From: Lumbricus terrestris
Lineage: Eukaryota; Annelida; Clitellata; Crassiclitellata; Lumbricidae
DNA length: 64,000 bases
Reading direction: 5' to 3'
Assembly (NCBI GenBank): GCA_949752735.1
Contig: OX457042.1
Location: 29,363,616-29,427,615 of the forward strand
The notes under the pieces were generated by a model. The model was given only the letters and a program-made list of their open reading frames with translations. It was not told where the DNA came from and searched no databases. The translations under genes and the position numbers were made by a program. Positions 39,107 to 50,425 of the stretch are shown piece after piece. The first letter of the stretch is position 1; each line of letters begins with the position of its first letter.

Positions 39107-41239
39107 GTTCGTAGGTTCAAATATTTATTTAGTGAAAACAGACGCAAGGCAGACAACAGGAAACGGAAGTAATTAGAATAAGTAAGGAAGTAAGTAAGTC
39201 AGTACAGTAAGTAAGTGTATACATTGAGAAATAATTTACGCACCTAAACTGAAGTTTTACCCAAGATTCGATTCAATACAGTAGAATCGTAGATAGCCAG
39301 TCAGTAGGCCTACGAAGGTCTGTCAACGTCATAGGGCCTATACGTATGAACTTCGTAGACTTATTAGCGTCAATCCGATATCCCGTTCTACATTTAAGAC
39401 CATTAAATGTTTTTACCAGATATATATATATATATATATCAAACCTGGAATTAATTGACCTTTTTACAAAGATAAACTATAGTGTGATGTATAGATATTA
39501 ACTTCACATAGGCGTATTGCTATATTTTCAGGATCCATCAGTTTTTAGGTAATGATATCTTAGACTGGGGGGGATAATGTCCTACCACGGGGGGGAATAT
39601 GTCCGGGGGGATCATGTCCGGGGGATCATGTCCAGGGTGGCTAATGTCCTACACCCGCGTGGAACGACATCATTCAAGCGGTACGTACGTTAATGACTTT
39701 ATTAACTTAAATTACTTGTTCATAGAACTGCAAACGATTAATAAAAACGTTCTGAGCTATTGAGTCGAAAAAATTAGAATATCGGTGCTGTTTGTTGGAG
39801 CCTGCAAAAAATTGACAGAATCATATCTCATATTTCTTTGCAATCCTTATTTTCTATATCTTTTGATTGTTAACCTATTCTTCTAAGATATTCTTCTTAA
39901 TTTACCTACTTTTATATACGAACCTTTGAACCCTGTTTTCATTACTCTTCGTAATCGATTGGTACTAGTAGCATATTTGGTAGAATCATTAGAATGACTA
40001 GAATCCTATTTTGAAGTCCTCCGTTTTAGCATTTCATCTAATGACAACCCTAACCGACCCTCGCGAAGCGAAACCTGACCCTAAACGACCCTCTAGCTAG
40101 CAACCAAGCAGCGCTCTATTTGAGCAAAGTCGGCTAGACGGCTATGATGTTTAACATGGCATGGAGGACTTCAAACTAGGATTTAACCGCATATTTTATA
40201 GATGTTGTTTGTAAATCAGAATGCGGTTTGCAACTGATAATTAAAGCAGATAGTTACTTACTTACTTATTCCGTCAGTGAAGTTCAGAAATAGGCATTAA
40301 AGTTTTGCCTAATTCTCTTTTGTACCATAGGCATCTCCAGCGCAAGCACCCTACTGTGCTTCAGGATTACCAAAAGTCACTGTCGCTGTGCAGGAATGAT
40401 GAGCATCAGCAATCTTTGGCACAGTTCTTCCCCAATCATGGAGTAGAAAGATATGGTTCTCGCAGCACCGATCAGGTGTGCAAGTGCTCATCGTTCATAA
40501 AAAATTGCATAGTTTCGTGTGGCATGCATTTGTCGGTTGTTGATAATGCTGACTTCCAACAGTTTGTATTTGATCTCGATCCAAAGTTCAGTCTGCCCTC
40601 TCGTCGTCAAATATCGGAGAAGCATCTTCCGCTGCTGGTTTATGATGTTGAAGACGCGATTCGTCGAACTGTTGAGGAGGCAAGACATCTTTCACTGACA
40701 ATGGACATTTAGACAGATCGTCGCAACCACGCTTTTCTGGGGGTCACTGCGCATTCATTTGTGAAATACCAGCCGAAGACATTTCTCCTGGCCTTCCAAA
40801 GTTTTAGAGACTCACGCACAGGTTTGAGAATAGGTGAGGAGATTCAGAAATTAATCACAAACTTTAACCTGCAGTCTAAATTGTCTTACATTGTGACTGA
40901 CAATGCTTCTAACATGAAGAAGGCATTTCACGTGCTAGAAGAACTTTCCACAGAAGTTCCAATTGGACCTGATGGGGCATCTGAAGGTGCCGAACTGGAT
41001 GATGACATGATGTGGAATGACTTAGACGAAGAAGATGAAGCTGAAATTGGAAATGTCATCGGAAAGAAATGCGTTGATCGCCTGTCATGCTTTGCACACA
41101 GCCTTCAATTATTAGTTAAAGATGGTCTTGGCTCAGTCAAAACTTCACCAGTTCTCGCTAAGTGCTCTGCATTATCCTCACTCGTTCACCACAGTGCCCT
41201 GTTTAAGGGTGAGTTCGAACAGCGCTTTGGTGAAGGCCG

Positions 41240-42250
41240 ATCATTATTTTTCATCAATATCGCTTCTTTTTTAATTGAACATTGTTGTACATTAATCCAG
41301 CTTCGATTTCAGATAATTGTTTCAATTGTTATTGACATATGCCGTTTTAATGAATTACAATTCTATTTTATTAAATATTCTTTTCGTCAATCCGACTTGT
41401 ATTCAACTGACGCTGAAATCCATAACGATGGTAAATAATTATGATGCTAAAATACACGTTAGCCATCATCTCTCTCTCTCGCCTCAAAACCAAAATCGTT
41501 CTTTATCCAGATACTTGCATCAATTGGGAACGCTCCTGAATGGGCACTTTTGAGTGATGCTCTATTTATATTACATTACTTAGACCAACACCAGTTGTCA
41601 GAAATTATTGCAGATTTTTGTATGGTCATACTCTGCAATGATTCTGAAGGGCCTGCAGTTTGTCCTAGAGATTATTAACATGATATAAAAACGCTGGTCA
41701 AATCTATCATGTTTTGTTGTTATGTTACTGGCATAATCAAAATGTTAATTAATCTGAAAAATGGCAAGAATGTGGATAATTGGAGTAATATTGGTGATGA
41801 TTTTTGTGGTTTAGCTGTTACTGGTTTTATTGATATGTAGGTAAAGATTGATATCGGCTCGGTCGCCGTTATGCAGGAGATAAACACTAGTGCCACAGAT
41901 TGTGAATGAGTAAAGCGCTCTGTACTACCTTTCTTCAAGTGCCCATTATATTGGACAAAGTAAGTAACAGATCCAGATGTAGTCTATGACAACTGTATTT
42001 CAGTAGAACTTTTATTTTTATTAAGATATTTGTAGGAACACAATGATATATTAAATTAACAGTTAATCTGATTGATAACCTGTTTAATAAAACTGTTCGT
42101 ATAAATTGTCATAGAGTAGCTGTTAATCCAATTGCTAGCGTATTGACTCACAGTATAGGAGTTGGATGTGGTGGGTGCTTTGCATGGTTGCCGAAACAAT
42201 TCAACTCCTGTACTAACTTGTGATCTGAGATGGACTGACCCTAACAGTAG
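41240..42250. other. Nothing identifiable
   Basis: Decayed 3' part of the hAT element is likely within 41240-41700 (an SLSRYLHQLGTLLNGHF-type frame is open but unmatched). 'cccattatattggac' at 41942-41956 resembles the palindromes at the piggyBac ends. Confidence 0.35.
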
Positions 42251-42251
42251 T

Positions 42252-42459
42252 ACGGGGGGGTCCGGTAGAGTAGTGGTTAACACGCTGGCCAAGAGTGCGA
42301 GAGGTAGTTCGTTGGGCGGATTTGCTTTGTAGGCTGCCATTGGCCCCGTGTAATTACAAAGCTGTCTGTTCAGTTGGTAGTTAAGTTTAATTAAGATTAC
42401 TGCATAACCTGTAAATGTAAAGTGCAGTGCATCTTGCAGGCATTTAATTAAAGAAAAGA

Positions 42460-42460
<1 letters not shown>
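42252..42460 (+). mobile_element. tRNA-derived SINE C with TTA tail
   Basis: 'gggggtccggtagagtagtg', 'gttaacacgctggcc', 'gcgagaggtagttcg' form a tRNA-like head (A-box GTAGAGTAGTGG; degenerate B-box). The body includes 'taggctgccattggcccc', the 3' end 'catttaattaaagaaaag', then (ATT)n. The head matches 44985-45056 on the minus strand. Confidence 0.7.
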
Positions 42461-42514
<54 letters not shown>

Positions 42515-42581
42515 GTTGTTGTTGTTGTTGTTATTATTATTATTATTATTATTATTGTTGTTATTATTATTATTATTATTA

Positions 42582-42615
<34 letters not shown>

Positions 42616-42680
42616 GTTGTTGTTATTATTATTATTATTATTGTTATTATTATTATTATTATTATTGTTATGGCAGTGCA
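42460..42680. repeat. Large (TTA)n microsatellite with (TTG) interruptions
   Basis: About 70 trinucleotides, mostly ATT with ATTGTT runs at 42514-42531, 42555-42561 and 42615-42624. It begins directly at the 3' end of the SINE at 42252. Smaller tracts follow to 42790. Confidence 0.95.
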
Positions 42681-43424
42681 GTGTATTAAGTCAGATCCTT
42701 GATCTTATTATTATTATTATTATTACTCTGAATTGTAAGATAATTTTATTATGCAGTGTCTCAATTAAACAAAGATTATTATTATTACTGAATTAATTTT
42801 TTAAACATATTACTATTTTCCCTGCTCAGCGTATAAAAGATTCCTCAGACTCTAATAGATTAAAACTATGAGTTCTCAATTATTATTGTTTTTGGTGTTA
42901 CTGGTCTGGTGTTGGTGATGCTGTTGTTGGTGTCGCTGTTGTTTTGTTTGTGTTATTGTTGCGTTGGTGTTGTGTTGATTTGTATGCATTGGTGTTGCTA
43001 TTGTGTTGTCTTTGTAGTAATGGTGTTGTTATTGTAACGTTGTTAATGTTGTTGTAGTTGTATCTCAGAAATCAAAGAAATAAAAAAAATTCAAAAAAGG
43101 TTCTTGGGTCAGAAGGCTCATCACATCATAAATTCAATCAAGTAAGGGTGTTTAATTCATGACTGGTTCCTCATAATTGCTGCTTCAGTGTTTCTTTCAC
43201 TCGATTAGACACTTATAGGGTCAGTCCATGTGAAATCATCAGAGACATACCTTGTTACTGACCTATCTCAGATTTGGCTGCAATTTTGCTGTTTTGAAGT
43301 TTGGTATGTTTGTACATCATATGCAAATTTTTAGAAGCCTATCACCATGTTCCTGTATTTTATGACTGACGGACATAGAGGGGGTGCAGAGCACTCGCGA
43401 CATGTATGAATTTGGTGGCTAGTT

Positions 43425-44100
43425 TAGAGGTCATTATCACAGGAACGGATGCACATAGGATTGCACAATTTTCGTATTTTATACAACTTTTGGTGGACTT
43501 TCTGATTCTGTAAATAATTCAAAACTTAAATAAGTAGTTTTTCACTAATAAGAGTGCAAAACTGAAAAAAAACTCAATTGTGAGTTGAATTTGACAATAT
43601 TCATCGCACTGTAGCAGTGAAGATCATTAAAGCAGCTGCAAATAGTTTACATTTCTATTATCTGCATATAGTTCACTCTTTATGTAACAAATATTAGCCT
43701 CTCTATTTTGTGTCGTCATGGCGATACGAGTCTTCAAAGTTGGTCCGCCCAGTAAACTACCTCATGTTTGGCTGCAGATATTTGCATGTGGGATAACTGA
43801 TACAGCAATGCTTTTGACATAGTGTTGTAGAGCTTGAACAGACCTTTCCAGTGATATGTAATATGCTTTACACATCAGAGTCCATCACATGACTGTAAAT
43901 GGTCGAAGTGACGCTATATTATATCATTCGCGACCTTTTTGAACTTTGTTGACATGTTCAGAGGCTAGTATCTCATGAATGGATGCACATAGGCTTGTGA
44001 AATTTGGTTATTCTGAACAATTTTTTGTGGACTTTCTGATTCTGTAAACAATTCTGAGCTTAAATAAATAGTTTTTCACTAATATTGGTGCAAAATATTG
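43425..44100. repeat. Direct duplication of about 120 bp
   Basis: 43440-43560 and 43975-44098 share 'ggatgcacatagg', 'gtggactttctgattctgta' and 'taaatagtttttcactaat', about 535 bp apart. A shorter tandem pair follows at 44130-44230 ('gatgtctgcaaatgtgtgat'). Confidence 0.8.
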
Positions 44101-44635
44101 CCACTGCAAATGGCAAATACTTCAGTTATGTTCAGTCCAAGATATTTTGCGATGTCTGCAAATGTGTGATTGGCATCTGCATCCATTTTGTGCAGTCCAA
44201 GATGGACTACAATGTCTGCAAATGTGTGATTTATTATTCCTACCTTCTGCAGTTTGTACTTTGTAACACCACCCTCTCCTGTTTTGGCCATGGATTGATT
44301 CCACATCAATTCAACAAATAATGGATAATACTGAGTAAGATTTATGTGAATTTTTTCCAAATTTAAGACTTGCATAAATTCTGGAAGAACGTTTTTGTTC
44401 AGTTACATTCTGAACTACAGACCTTTTTGGTAAGCTTTGTCTAGACCAGTGGTTCCCAACCCATGGTCCGCGGGCCAAAAGTGGCCTGCCAGGCCTTCAG
44501 AAATGACCTTTACCTCAATTGTGCATGCTTTTGTATGTTCTCAGATTGACTGTTGCAATTCTGTCCTTATTGGCGTTCCTAAGGTTCTGGGATAAGGCCG
44601 ATATTTGTTTCGGAAATTCGGACCACACCCTAGGC

Positions 44636-44908
44636 CAGCGGTTCCCAAAAGTAGCCCATCTGGCCTACAAAATTGGCCCGCAGCATCTCAATGCATTAAG
44701 AAAAATATATGTAAAATCAACAATTTGGACAAGATAGAAATAGAATATTATAATTCTTTTCTATAATTACAAATTATTTTACTTGGACGTTAATAAATCG
44801 CATAAAACATTTTATTTTGATTCAATTATTACAATTTCTACGCCTTTGTTTAATTAAATCTTAGCCTTAGCCTTGTAGCCCCCCAAATGTCCTTCAACTA
44901 AGAAGACA
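44636..44908. mobile_element. hAT MITE, family 2, truncated inverted copy
   Basis: Starts CAGCGGTTCCCAA and follows the reverse complement of 16042-16382 through 'ttaagaaaaatatatgtaaa', 'ttacaaattattttact', 'gacgttaataaatcgcat' and 'gtccttcaactaag', then stops before the far TIR. No TSD. Confidence 0.83.
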
Positions 44909-44984
44909 TAAATCTGAACTAGGCGTAATAGCAGAACAGACAGCCTGCAATACACGGCGCTAATAGCAACATACAAAGCATGTC

Positions 44985-45058
44985 TGCCCAAAGGGGGCTC
45001 GAACTCATTACCTCTCGCTCTCTATGCCAGCGTGTTATCCATTGCGCTATCGCCCTCT
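44985..45058 (-). mobile_element. tRNA-like head of SINE C
   Basis: Minus strand: 'agggcgatagcgcaatggat' (A-box TAGCGCAATGG), 'aacacgctggcatag', 'aatgagttcgagcccc' (B-box GAGTTCGAGCC). It resembles an isolated tRNA, but the stem bases do not pair properly and the head is shared with 42252, so SINE-derived is preferred. Confidence 0.6.
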
Positions 45059-45239
45059 GAATATTGTTAGAATATATTCAAGAATATATCCAGAATATAG
45101 TCTCCGATGGCGAATTTATTCTGAAGCAGATCCCGGGGAGTAGGCCTATCTGTGTCGGACCGTCGGTATATAGTCTCCAGGGGGGCCTTTCAGAGCCAAC
45201 CCTGTCACGCAACACCGGCACTAGTTAGATTACATGCTA

Positions 45240-47600
45240 ACATAGTCTAACATAGTTAGATTTTTGCTGTATTCTTTAGCTTATTTTAGCGTATTAAATA
45301 TTCTTAATATAATTAAATATTCTTTAGCTTATTTTAGCGTATTAATATTTATGAAAATATACATTTTCATGGTAGTTTGACAACTAGCTGACTTGCTTAC
45401 TTTCGCGGAAACATTTGGCTATCTATCGTCGTCAGTGAGACCGCTCTATTCTGCGCTTATCTGTGACGACCATATTGTTTAATTGTTACCGAGCCGTTCT
45501 AGACCTCTACCGACAAATCTTTTTGCTGGCAACAACCCATGTAGTGAATGACTTGGATTACACAGGGCACTGCTGAGAAGAGTCGTGGACTAGCTTTATT
45601 GGCACATGTGCTTTGTAAGATGAGTTATCACGAGGCCGACTAAAACCAAAGGATTAAATTTTGAAACCAGGTTGGGGTTTACTTCTGTTCTGCATCCCGG
45701 CAAAGCCCCACCACACCGATGCACAATGGAGCAGTCAGGCCACAAGCTGATAGCATGTACGCAATGCATGAAGAATAATTGGTTGGCCTTACTTATACGG
45801 GCAATGTCCAGCTTGAACTAGAGGGTTCTGTTTGCATGTCCAGCTTGAACTAGAGGTTTCTGTTTGCATAACCCATAACACTTGAGGCTGCTCCCCCTTA
45901 TTGCTCGATCCCAGATTGAAGGAAAATCAACTAAGCACCTCACCTTTCTAATTATTATTATCTTTGACTTGTTTACTTTTTGCTTCCTTGAAACTTTTTA
46001 TTACGCTTTTCTAGATATCTATGATTTGCAGTAGCAGTCTTCTCAGTAAAGTCTCCATAGTGATTTATCATTTCACTTATACCATGTTTTCATAATTAAC
46101 TAAACCAGTGACTTGTTGTTTTGCAGGTTTTGGACATCGAACTGACTGTAAATGTCACTCAAAGCTGTACATGACTAGTACTCTTCTGCCAAGTTTGAGG
46201 TTTGTTTTAATTATTTTAAATTTCACAATAGAATTTCTTTAAACTTATCCAATTCCAAAGTATGTCCTTTTAAATGTGTAAATTTGTCAGGTTTGTTAAT
46301 ATATGGGCATGTCAATTCAACCAAATTTACAACCAGAATGGACATGACCGATTCGGATCTTCGTGAAATGTGGCACGCTTGTTGGATCGCACGAGTCATG
46401 TGTAAACCCAAGAAAAAAATTTAGGGTCAGCTGCACCCCGAGATATGGATCGTCAAACTTTGACCCGACCCACTTGACCTCGCATGTTTGAATGCCTGTG
46501 TCTCGGCTCCCATCAGAGCTGGAAAGTGTTCTTGGTGTCATTATTCAGATCTTTTAATGACCTATTTGAGTAGATTATTTACGATTCTTTAAAGGTTCGA
46601 CATAGGAGCCATATTTGACAATTTAGCACCTTAACCTTGACTCTTTCACGGTTTTTTAAAATGTGAAAAAGCACACTTATATAATGACGGGTGTAGTGAG
46701 CTACTTCTAAGTCCAAGTTCAGTTACCAAACAAATGTTGAATTTTTAACAAATATATTGACTTCATGCTGTGTATAACTTTTCTTTACAACCTCCATCTT
46801 CCACTCTCTCCATCTACTGTTTCCCTACCCAATAGTACAATTCATAAAGTATGTAAAAGCCCTCCCCAATGGAAAGATCCTGACAAAGGGTCTTGGACAT
46901 CCTCTGCAGAATGGGATCTCTAATGGTTCTCTCACTATAATTATTTTTTCTAAAATTCACATTGGGTAAAATTTTCCAATTTCTGAAGACTGGATATTGA
47001 AATTTGCACAGAAGTCTATATGTGTCATTTTTCAGATTTTAAAAAGACCGCAAAGGGTCAAGGTTAAAGGTTTTGAACATCCTCTGAAAAAATCAGAATG
47101 GAATCTCTAATGGTTCTCTCGCTATAATTATTTTGTCTACAATTCCACTCAAAATTCGAGTTCAACATATGGGCGATTCCAGTTTCAGAAGATTGGATAT
47201 TGAAATTTGGACAGAATTATAGAGATACAGACGTCCAAAGGCACATGGTTGAGCATTTAGGATCAAAGTTTGTCTATTCTTTTATTATAAGCTTTATTTT
47301 ATTCTAATGATGCCACTTCATTATGCGTGTTGCTGTACTATATATACTAAGTTCTTAAAGCACAACACATAGTGTCTAAATCCAACACTTAATTGTTTTT
47401 TTAGTAACTTCTATCTTACCAGTCATCAAGTGGTGATGTCAAGCCTTTAGGATGTCAGCTTCCCGAAGATCAGTCCATTACGACAGACAGCCTAGGTTGA
47501 GGTAAAAAGCCTGTGAAACCCTTTCCATGTGGATGGTTACATATATTTGCTAAATAGGGACACTGACAGCACAATATTCATATTCTTCGATCTGGTTTGG
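45240..47600. other. No gene; diverged dispersed repeats
   Basis: 46515-46645 ('cttggtgtcattattcag', 'tatttgagtagattattta', 'gccatatttgaca') is repeated in reverse at 49900-50030. 46920-47000 and 47080-47220 are a direct pair ('ggttctctcgctataatt', 'cagaagattggatattga'). No ORF shows a known family. Confidence 0.55.
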
Positions 47601-48360
47601 GACGCGTCAACAACTTGCAAAAATCGACATGAAAGCCTTAGCATTAGAGTTTCCTCTGATTACTTTCTCACCTTTTGTGCGGGACCTTGGTGTTATTTTG
47701 GACCAAGAGCTAACTTTCACTCGGCATATAAACCTGCTATGTCGAAGCTGTTACTACCAGTTACGTCAGCTTAAGGTGGTCTTCCGCTCTCTGCCGCCTC
47801 TACTCTTGTTCACTCTTTCGTAGTTTCCCGCCTTGACTACTGCAGCACCCTCTATCATGGACTTCCGGCTGACCGGATTGGCTGCCTGGAACGGGTCCTC
47901 CGCTCTGCGGCGCGACTTGTTGGCCATATCCCAAAATATGGCCACGTGTCATTCTATATGCGGAATATCTTACACTGGCTCCCTTCTCCTCAGCGGATTG
48001 CATACAGGGTCTGTGCGCTGGTTAGGCGGTGCATTGAAGGACTAGCTCCACCCTATCTTCGAGAACTCTGTTGTTCCACCTTGGGAGTTCAGCGTCGATC
48101 GACCCTTCGATCAGCGAACCACGCTGAGCTTCTGGTTTCCCGCTCACGGACTGCTATTTGACAGCATCGTTCATTCTCTGTTGCAGGTCCTACAGCTTGG
48201 AATGGTCTCCCTGTTACACTGCGCTTAATTCCCAGGGGTCACTCTGCTCTGTTCCTTAAGAACCTAAAAACTGTTTTATTTAGCCGTGGCTGGGCCGGGA
48301 GCGCTTCTGAGTAGCCTACCTTGAAGAGGCGCTATATAAATTTCTGAAATAAATAAATAA
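47600..48360 (+). pseudogene. LINE ORF2 C-terminus with complete 3' tail
   Basis: In three plus frames: FVRDLGVILDQELTFTRHIN, then SRLDY-like sequence with shifts, GHVSFYMRNILHWLPSPQRI, YRVCALVRRCIEGLAPPYLR, then 'gtcctacagcttggaatgg' (P.AWN.LP). This is the thumb and C-terminal domain of a CR1/L2/Jockey-group LINE. It ends with 'gggccgggagcgcttctga', 'gtagcctaccttgaagagg', 'cgctatataaatttctga', (AATA)n. This links the many tails in the window to an RT-coding parent. Confidence 0.85.
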
Positions 48361-49610
48361 ATATTGTTTGCTGACTGACTGGGAATATTCTGTAGCAGCA
48401 CAAATAAATTTTGACTGGATTTGTTTATTATAAATGTCTTGTAAAATGACCTGTGTTGTAAAATTTGTAGACCTGTAAATGTCCTCTATTTTGATGACAG
48501 CTTGCTACGACCCTGCTCTTTGAAAATGACTGATTCCGGTTATTGTCTGTTTTTTGTAATTGGAAGTTTCAAACTAACAGAGCCCAACCTGAGATTTTTG
48601 TGGCAAATTACGTGCTGTATGACAACATGAAATAATTGTGCAGAGCAATTACCCCAGAAATGAGACAATTGATGTTAATTTTATTCAAACTAGCTATTGG
48701 AGAATAACCACTAAAGTAAACTAAATGAATTTGTTATGAAAACTTAATTTATCTTTGACATGACAACCGACGTACAGCATGTCTTATTTTATGCCATTTA
48801 AAAACTGATTCAGGTTGTTTATTATTCACAATCACTCCGCTTTAATAATAGTGAGAATGTCTTGGTAAGGTACTTCTACTCCTCATTTACTGATTAGATC
48901 TCTTACTATTAACCTGCATTAACATGATCATTGGTCATGTCTTGTGTATTGTCTCTTAAAGCTTACTTAGGCCTACATGGCGATGACAAACAAAAGCGAC
49001 CTAAATTGTAAAAAGACTAAAATATAAGGCTATTTACAATTAGCTTACATTTACATGTCCTTGAAGACTTATGTTTTAAAGATTTCTTAGATCTATGAGT
49101 ATTTTCGCTAAAATTGTCGATTATTTTTCACCTTGGATGTGTTGTTCATAGAAGAAGCCACTTCTTAATCGTTATCAACTTCGCTCTGAGTTTCTGAGCA
49201 ATCACGCTCATTCGCTTTTTTATATTAAAAAATCTGTCCAAATTTGTTTTTTGCTAATGTTTGCTCATTTTTTCAAAGACATTTGTGTAGCCTATATTTA
49301 AACTAAACGTTTTATACTATGTTAGAAATTTTTTATTCTGCACACGGCTTTTACAAGGTTATCGCTCACCAGAGTCGCCATAGATCAACATAAATAAGCT
49401 CGAAATTGACTGCAGTCATCGAAATTTAAATTGTTTGAAATCACCATCTGGCAAGTTAAAATAAGGCGCATTCATTTATTTCAAATTTTTAAATAGTAAG
49501 ACAAATTTGAATAAATTTTGGACAACAATTCGAATGATTTCACAACTTAAAGTTTCAAGAAAATAAACTAACGTAGCCTAATAATTACAGTTTACTTTGT
49601 TTATTTTTGA
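48361..49610. other. Nothing identifiable
   Basis: AT-rich, no family motif and no clear repeat. Confidence 0.4.
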
Positions 49611-49739
49611 CTCTTCTCCGCGGACCGGGGATAATACCTCCACGGACCGGTGCCGGTCCGCGGACCACCACTTTGGGAACCACTGTTCTAGACTACAGAG
49701 TCTTGTACAAGACTGAAGAAATCGTAATGGGATTCTATA

Positions 49740-50110
49740 ATTATTCAGTCTATAATTACGCAAAAAAATTTAAGTTGAACATTGGACGATTCCAATTTCA
49801 GAAGACTGGACATTGATATTCACAGAATTATAGAAAAATTCTAGCAGAGCAACCATTAGAGATCCCATTCTGATTTCTTCAGAGGCTGTTCGAGGTCGAG
49901 GTTAAAGTGCTAAATACTTGTCAAATATGGGCTCTATATTACACTTTTAAATAGTCATAAATAATCTACTCAAATAGTTCATCAGTAGAGCTGAATAATG
50001 ACACCAAGAATACTTCTAGCTCTCACACGAGCTGTCCAAAGGAATGAGGCCAAGCGGGTTGGGTTAAATATGACCCATATCTTGGAAAGTAAATGACTCC
50101 CAACAATTGT
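49740..50110. repeat. Diverged repeat, related in both orientations to 46.5-47.2 kb
   Basis: 'cgattccaatttcagaagac' and 'gaccattgatattcacaga'-like sequence matches 47180-47220 in direct orientation. 'aaccattagagatcccattc' and 'tgacaccaagaatacttct' match 47095-47125 and 46520-46545 in reverse. Confidence 0.7.
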
Positions 50111-50368
50111 TTGCAGATTACAACAAATTTTCATGAAAGTTTTGCCTCTAACATGAAATTTCCAATTTCCTACAGATTTTATGGTTCTGGACATGAATAT
50201 GACAATGACTTCAAAGAATTGTCTCCAGTTTCTCTGAAATCGTCAAGAGTTTCTATGAATAGAACATATGACATTGTACCTGTAAATGTTCGCTTCTACA
50301 TCCCACTGTCTCTTGTATAACTGCTCAAGATTATGTCTGGTGAGCATGCAAGTAGGCCTATGTATGTA

Positions 50369-50425
50369 AGAGCACTTGCTGCACCGCCTCTTCAAGACTC
50401 TAGTCCGAAGCGCTCCCGACTACAG
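50369..50425 (-). mobile_element. LINE/SINE tail fragment
   Basis: 'gcaccgcctcttcaagact', 'ctagtccgaagcgctcccga', 'ctacag': reverse copy of the common tail. Confidence 0.6.

Larger units (their letters stand above)
36876..39656 (-). mobile_element. Merlin (IS1016/ISXO2-like) DNA transposon, outer element
   Basis: Flanked by a 10-bp direct repeat GCGTGGAACG (36866-36875, 39657-39666); Merlin TSDs are 8-9 bp, so one or two bases may be chance. Ends: left GGGAACGGACACT, continuing at 37648 as AGCCCCCTGG; right, in reverse, GGGTGTAGGACATTAGCC. Both sub-ends carry tandem 15-17-bp units 'ccggacatgatcccc' / 'ggacattagcccccc'. Minus-strand transposase at 38163-39106. The left end is itself interrupted by a second Merlin-like element (36889-37639). 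Confidence 0.88.
36747..41240 (+). pseudogene. hAT transposase with BED zinc finger, split by Merlin and by stops
   Basis: Exon 1: 36747-36875, then after the Merlin insertion 39667-39680, ending with donor GTACGT. Exon 2 starts at 40331 after CCATAG. Without the insertion the frame runs straight through the BED finger: C-x2-C in TCRHCKVAN and H-x5-H in RHLQRKHP. Exon 2 continues through LSLTMDI to the RNase-H-like core (HAFLGVTAHSF, LSYIVTDNASNMKKAF, RLSCFAHSLQLLVKDGL). In-frame stops: TGA at 36822 and TAG at 40710, each where the family has Trp. The C-terminal dimerisation part beyond 41240 is not recognisable. ZBED4-like hAT. Confidence 0.86.
36358..41300 (+). mobile_element. Autonomous-type hAT element, decayed, interrupted by Merlin
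   Basis: Left end CAGTGATGTGGTCTCGAGA is hAT-like and is followed by a (GGTCTT)n-rich sub-end (36380-36570). The transposase gene runs from 36747 to about 41240 with a first intron 39681-40330. A 2.8-kb Merlin element lies in the first coding exon. The expected right TIR ('..cacatcactg') was not found, so the 3' end is lost or too decayed. Confidence 0.75.
44447..49685. mobile_element. Possible large hAT element (paired ends 5.2 kb apart)
   Basis: Left end CAGTGGTTCCCAACCCATGG with 'gtccgcgg'; right end in reverse CAGTGGTTCCCAAAGTGGTG with 'gtccgcgg'. The flanking octamers GTCTAGAC (44439-44446) and TTCTAGAC (49686-49693) match at seven of eight positions. No transposase is visible inside. 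The left end also resembles MITE family 2, so the two ends may belong to different elements. Confidence 0.45.

Noticed and set aside
44985..45058. Possible tRNA gene on the minus strand
   Set aside because: The same head occurs in the SINE at 42252, and the cloverleaf stems fail.
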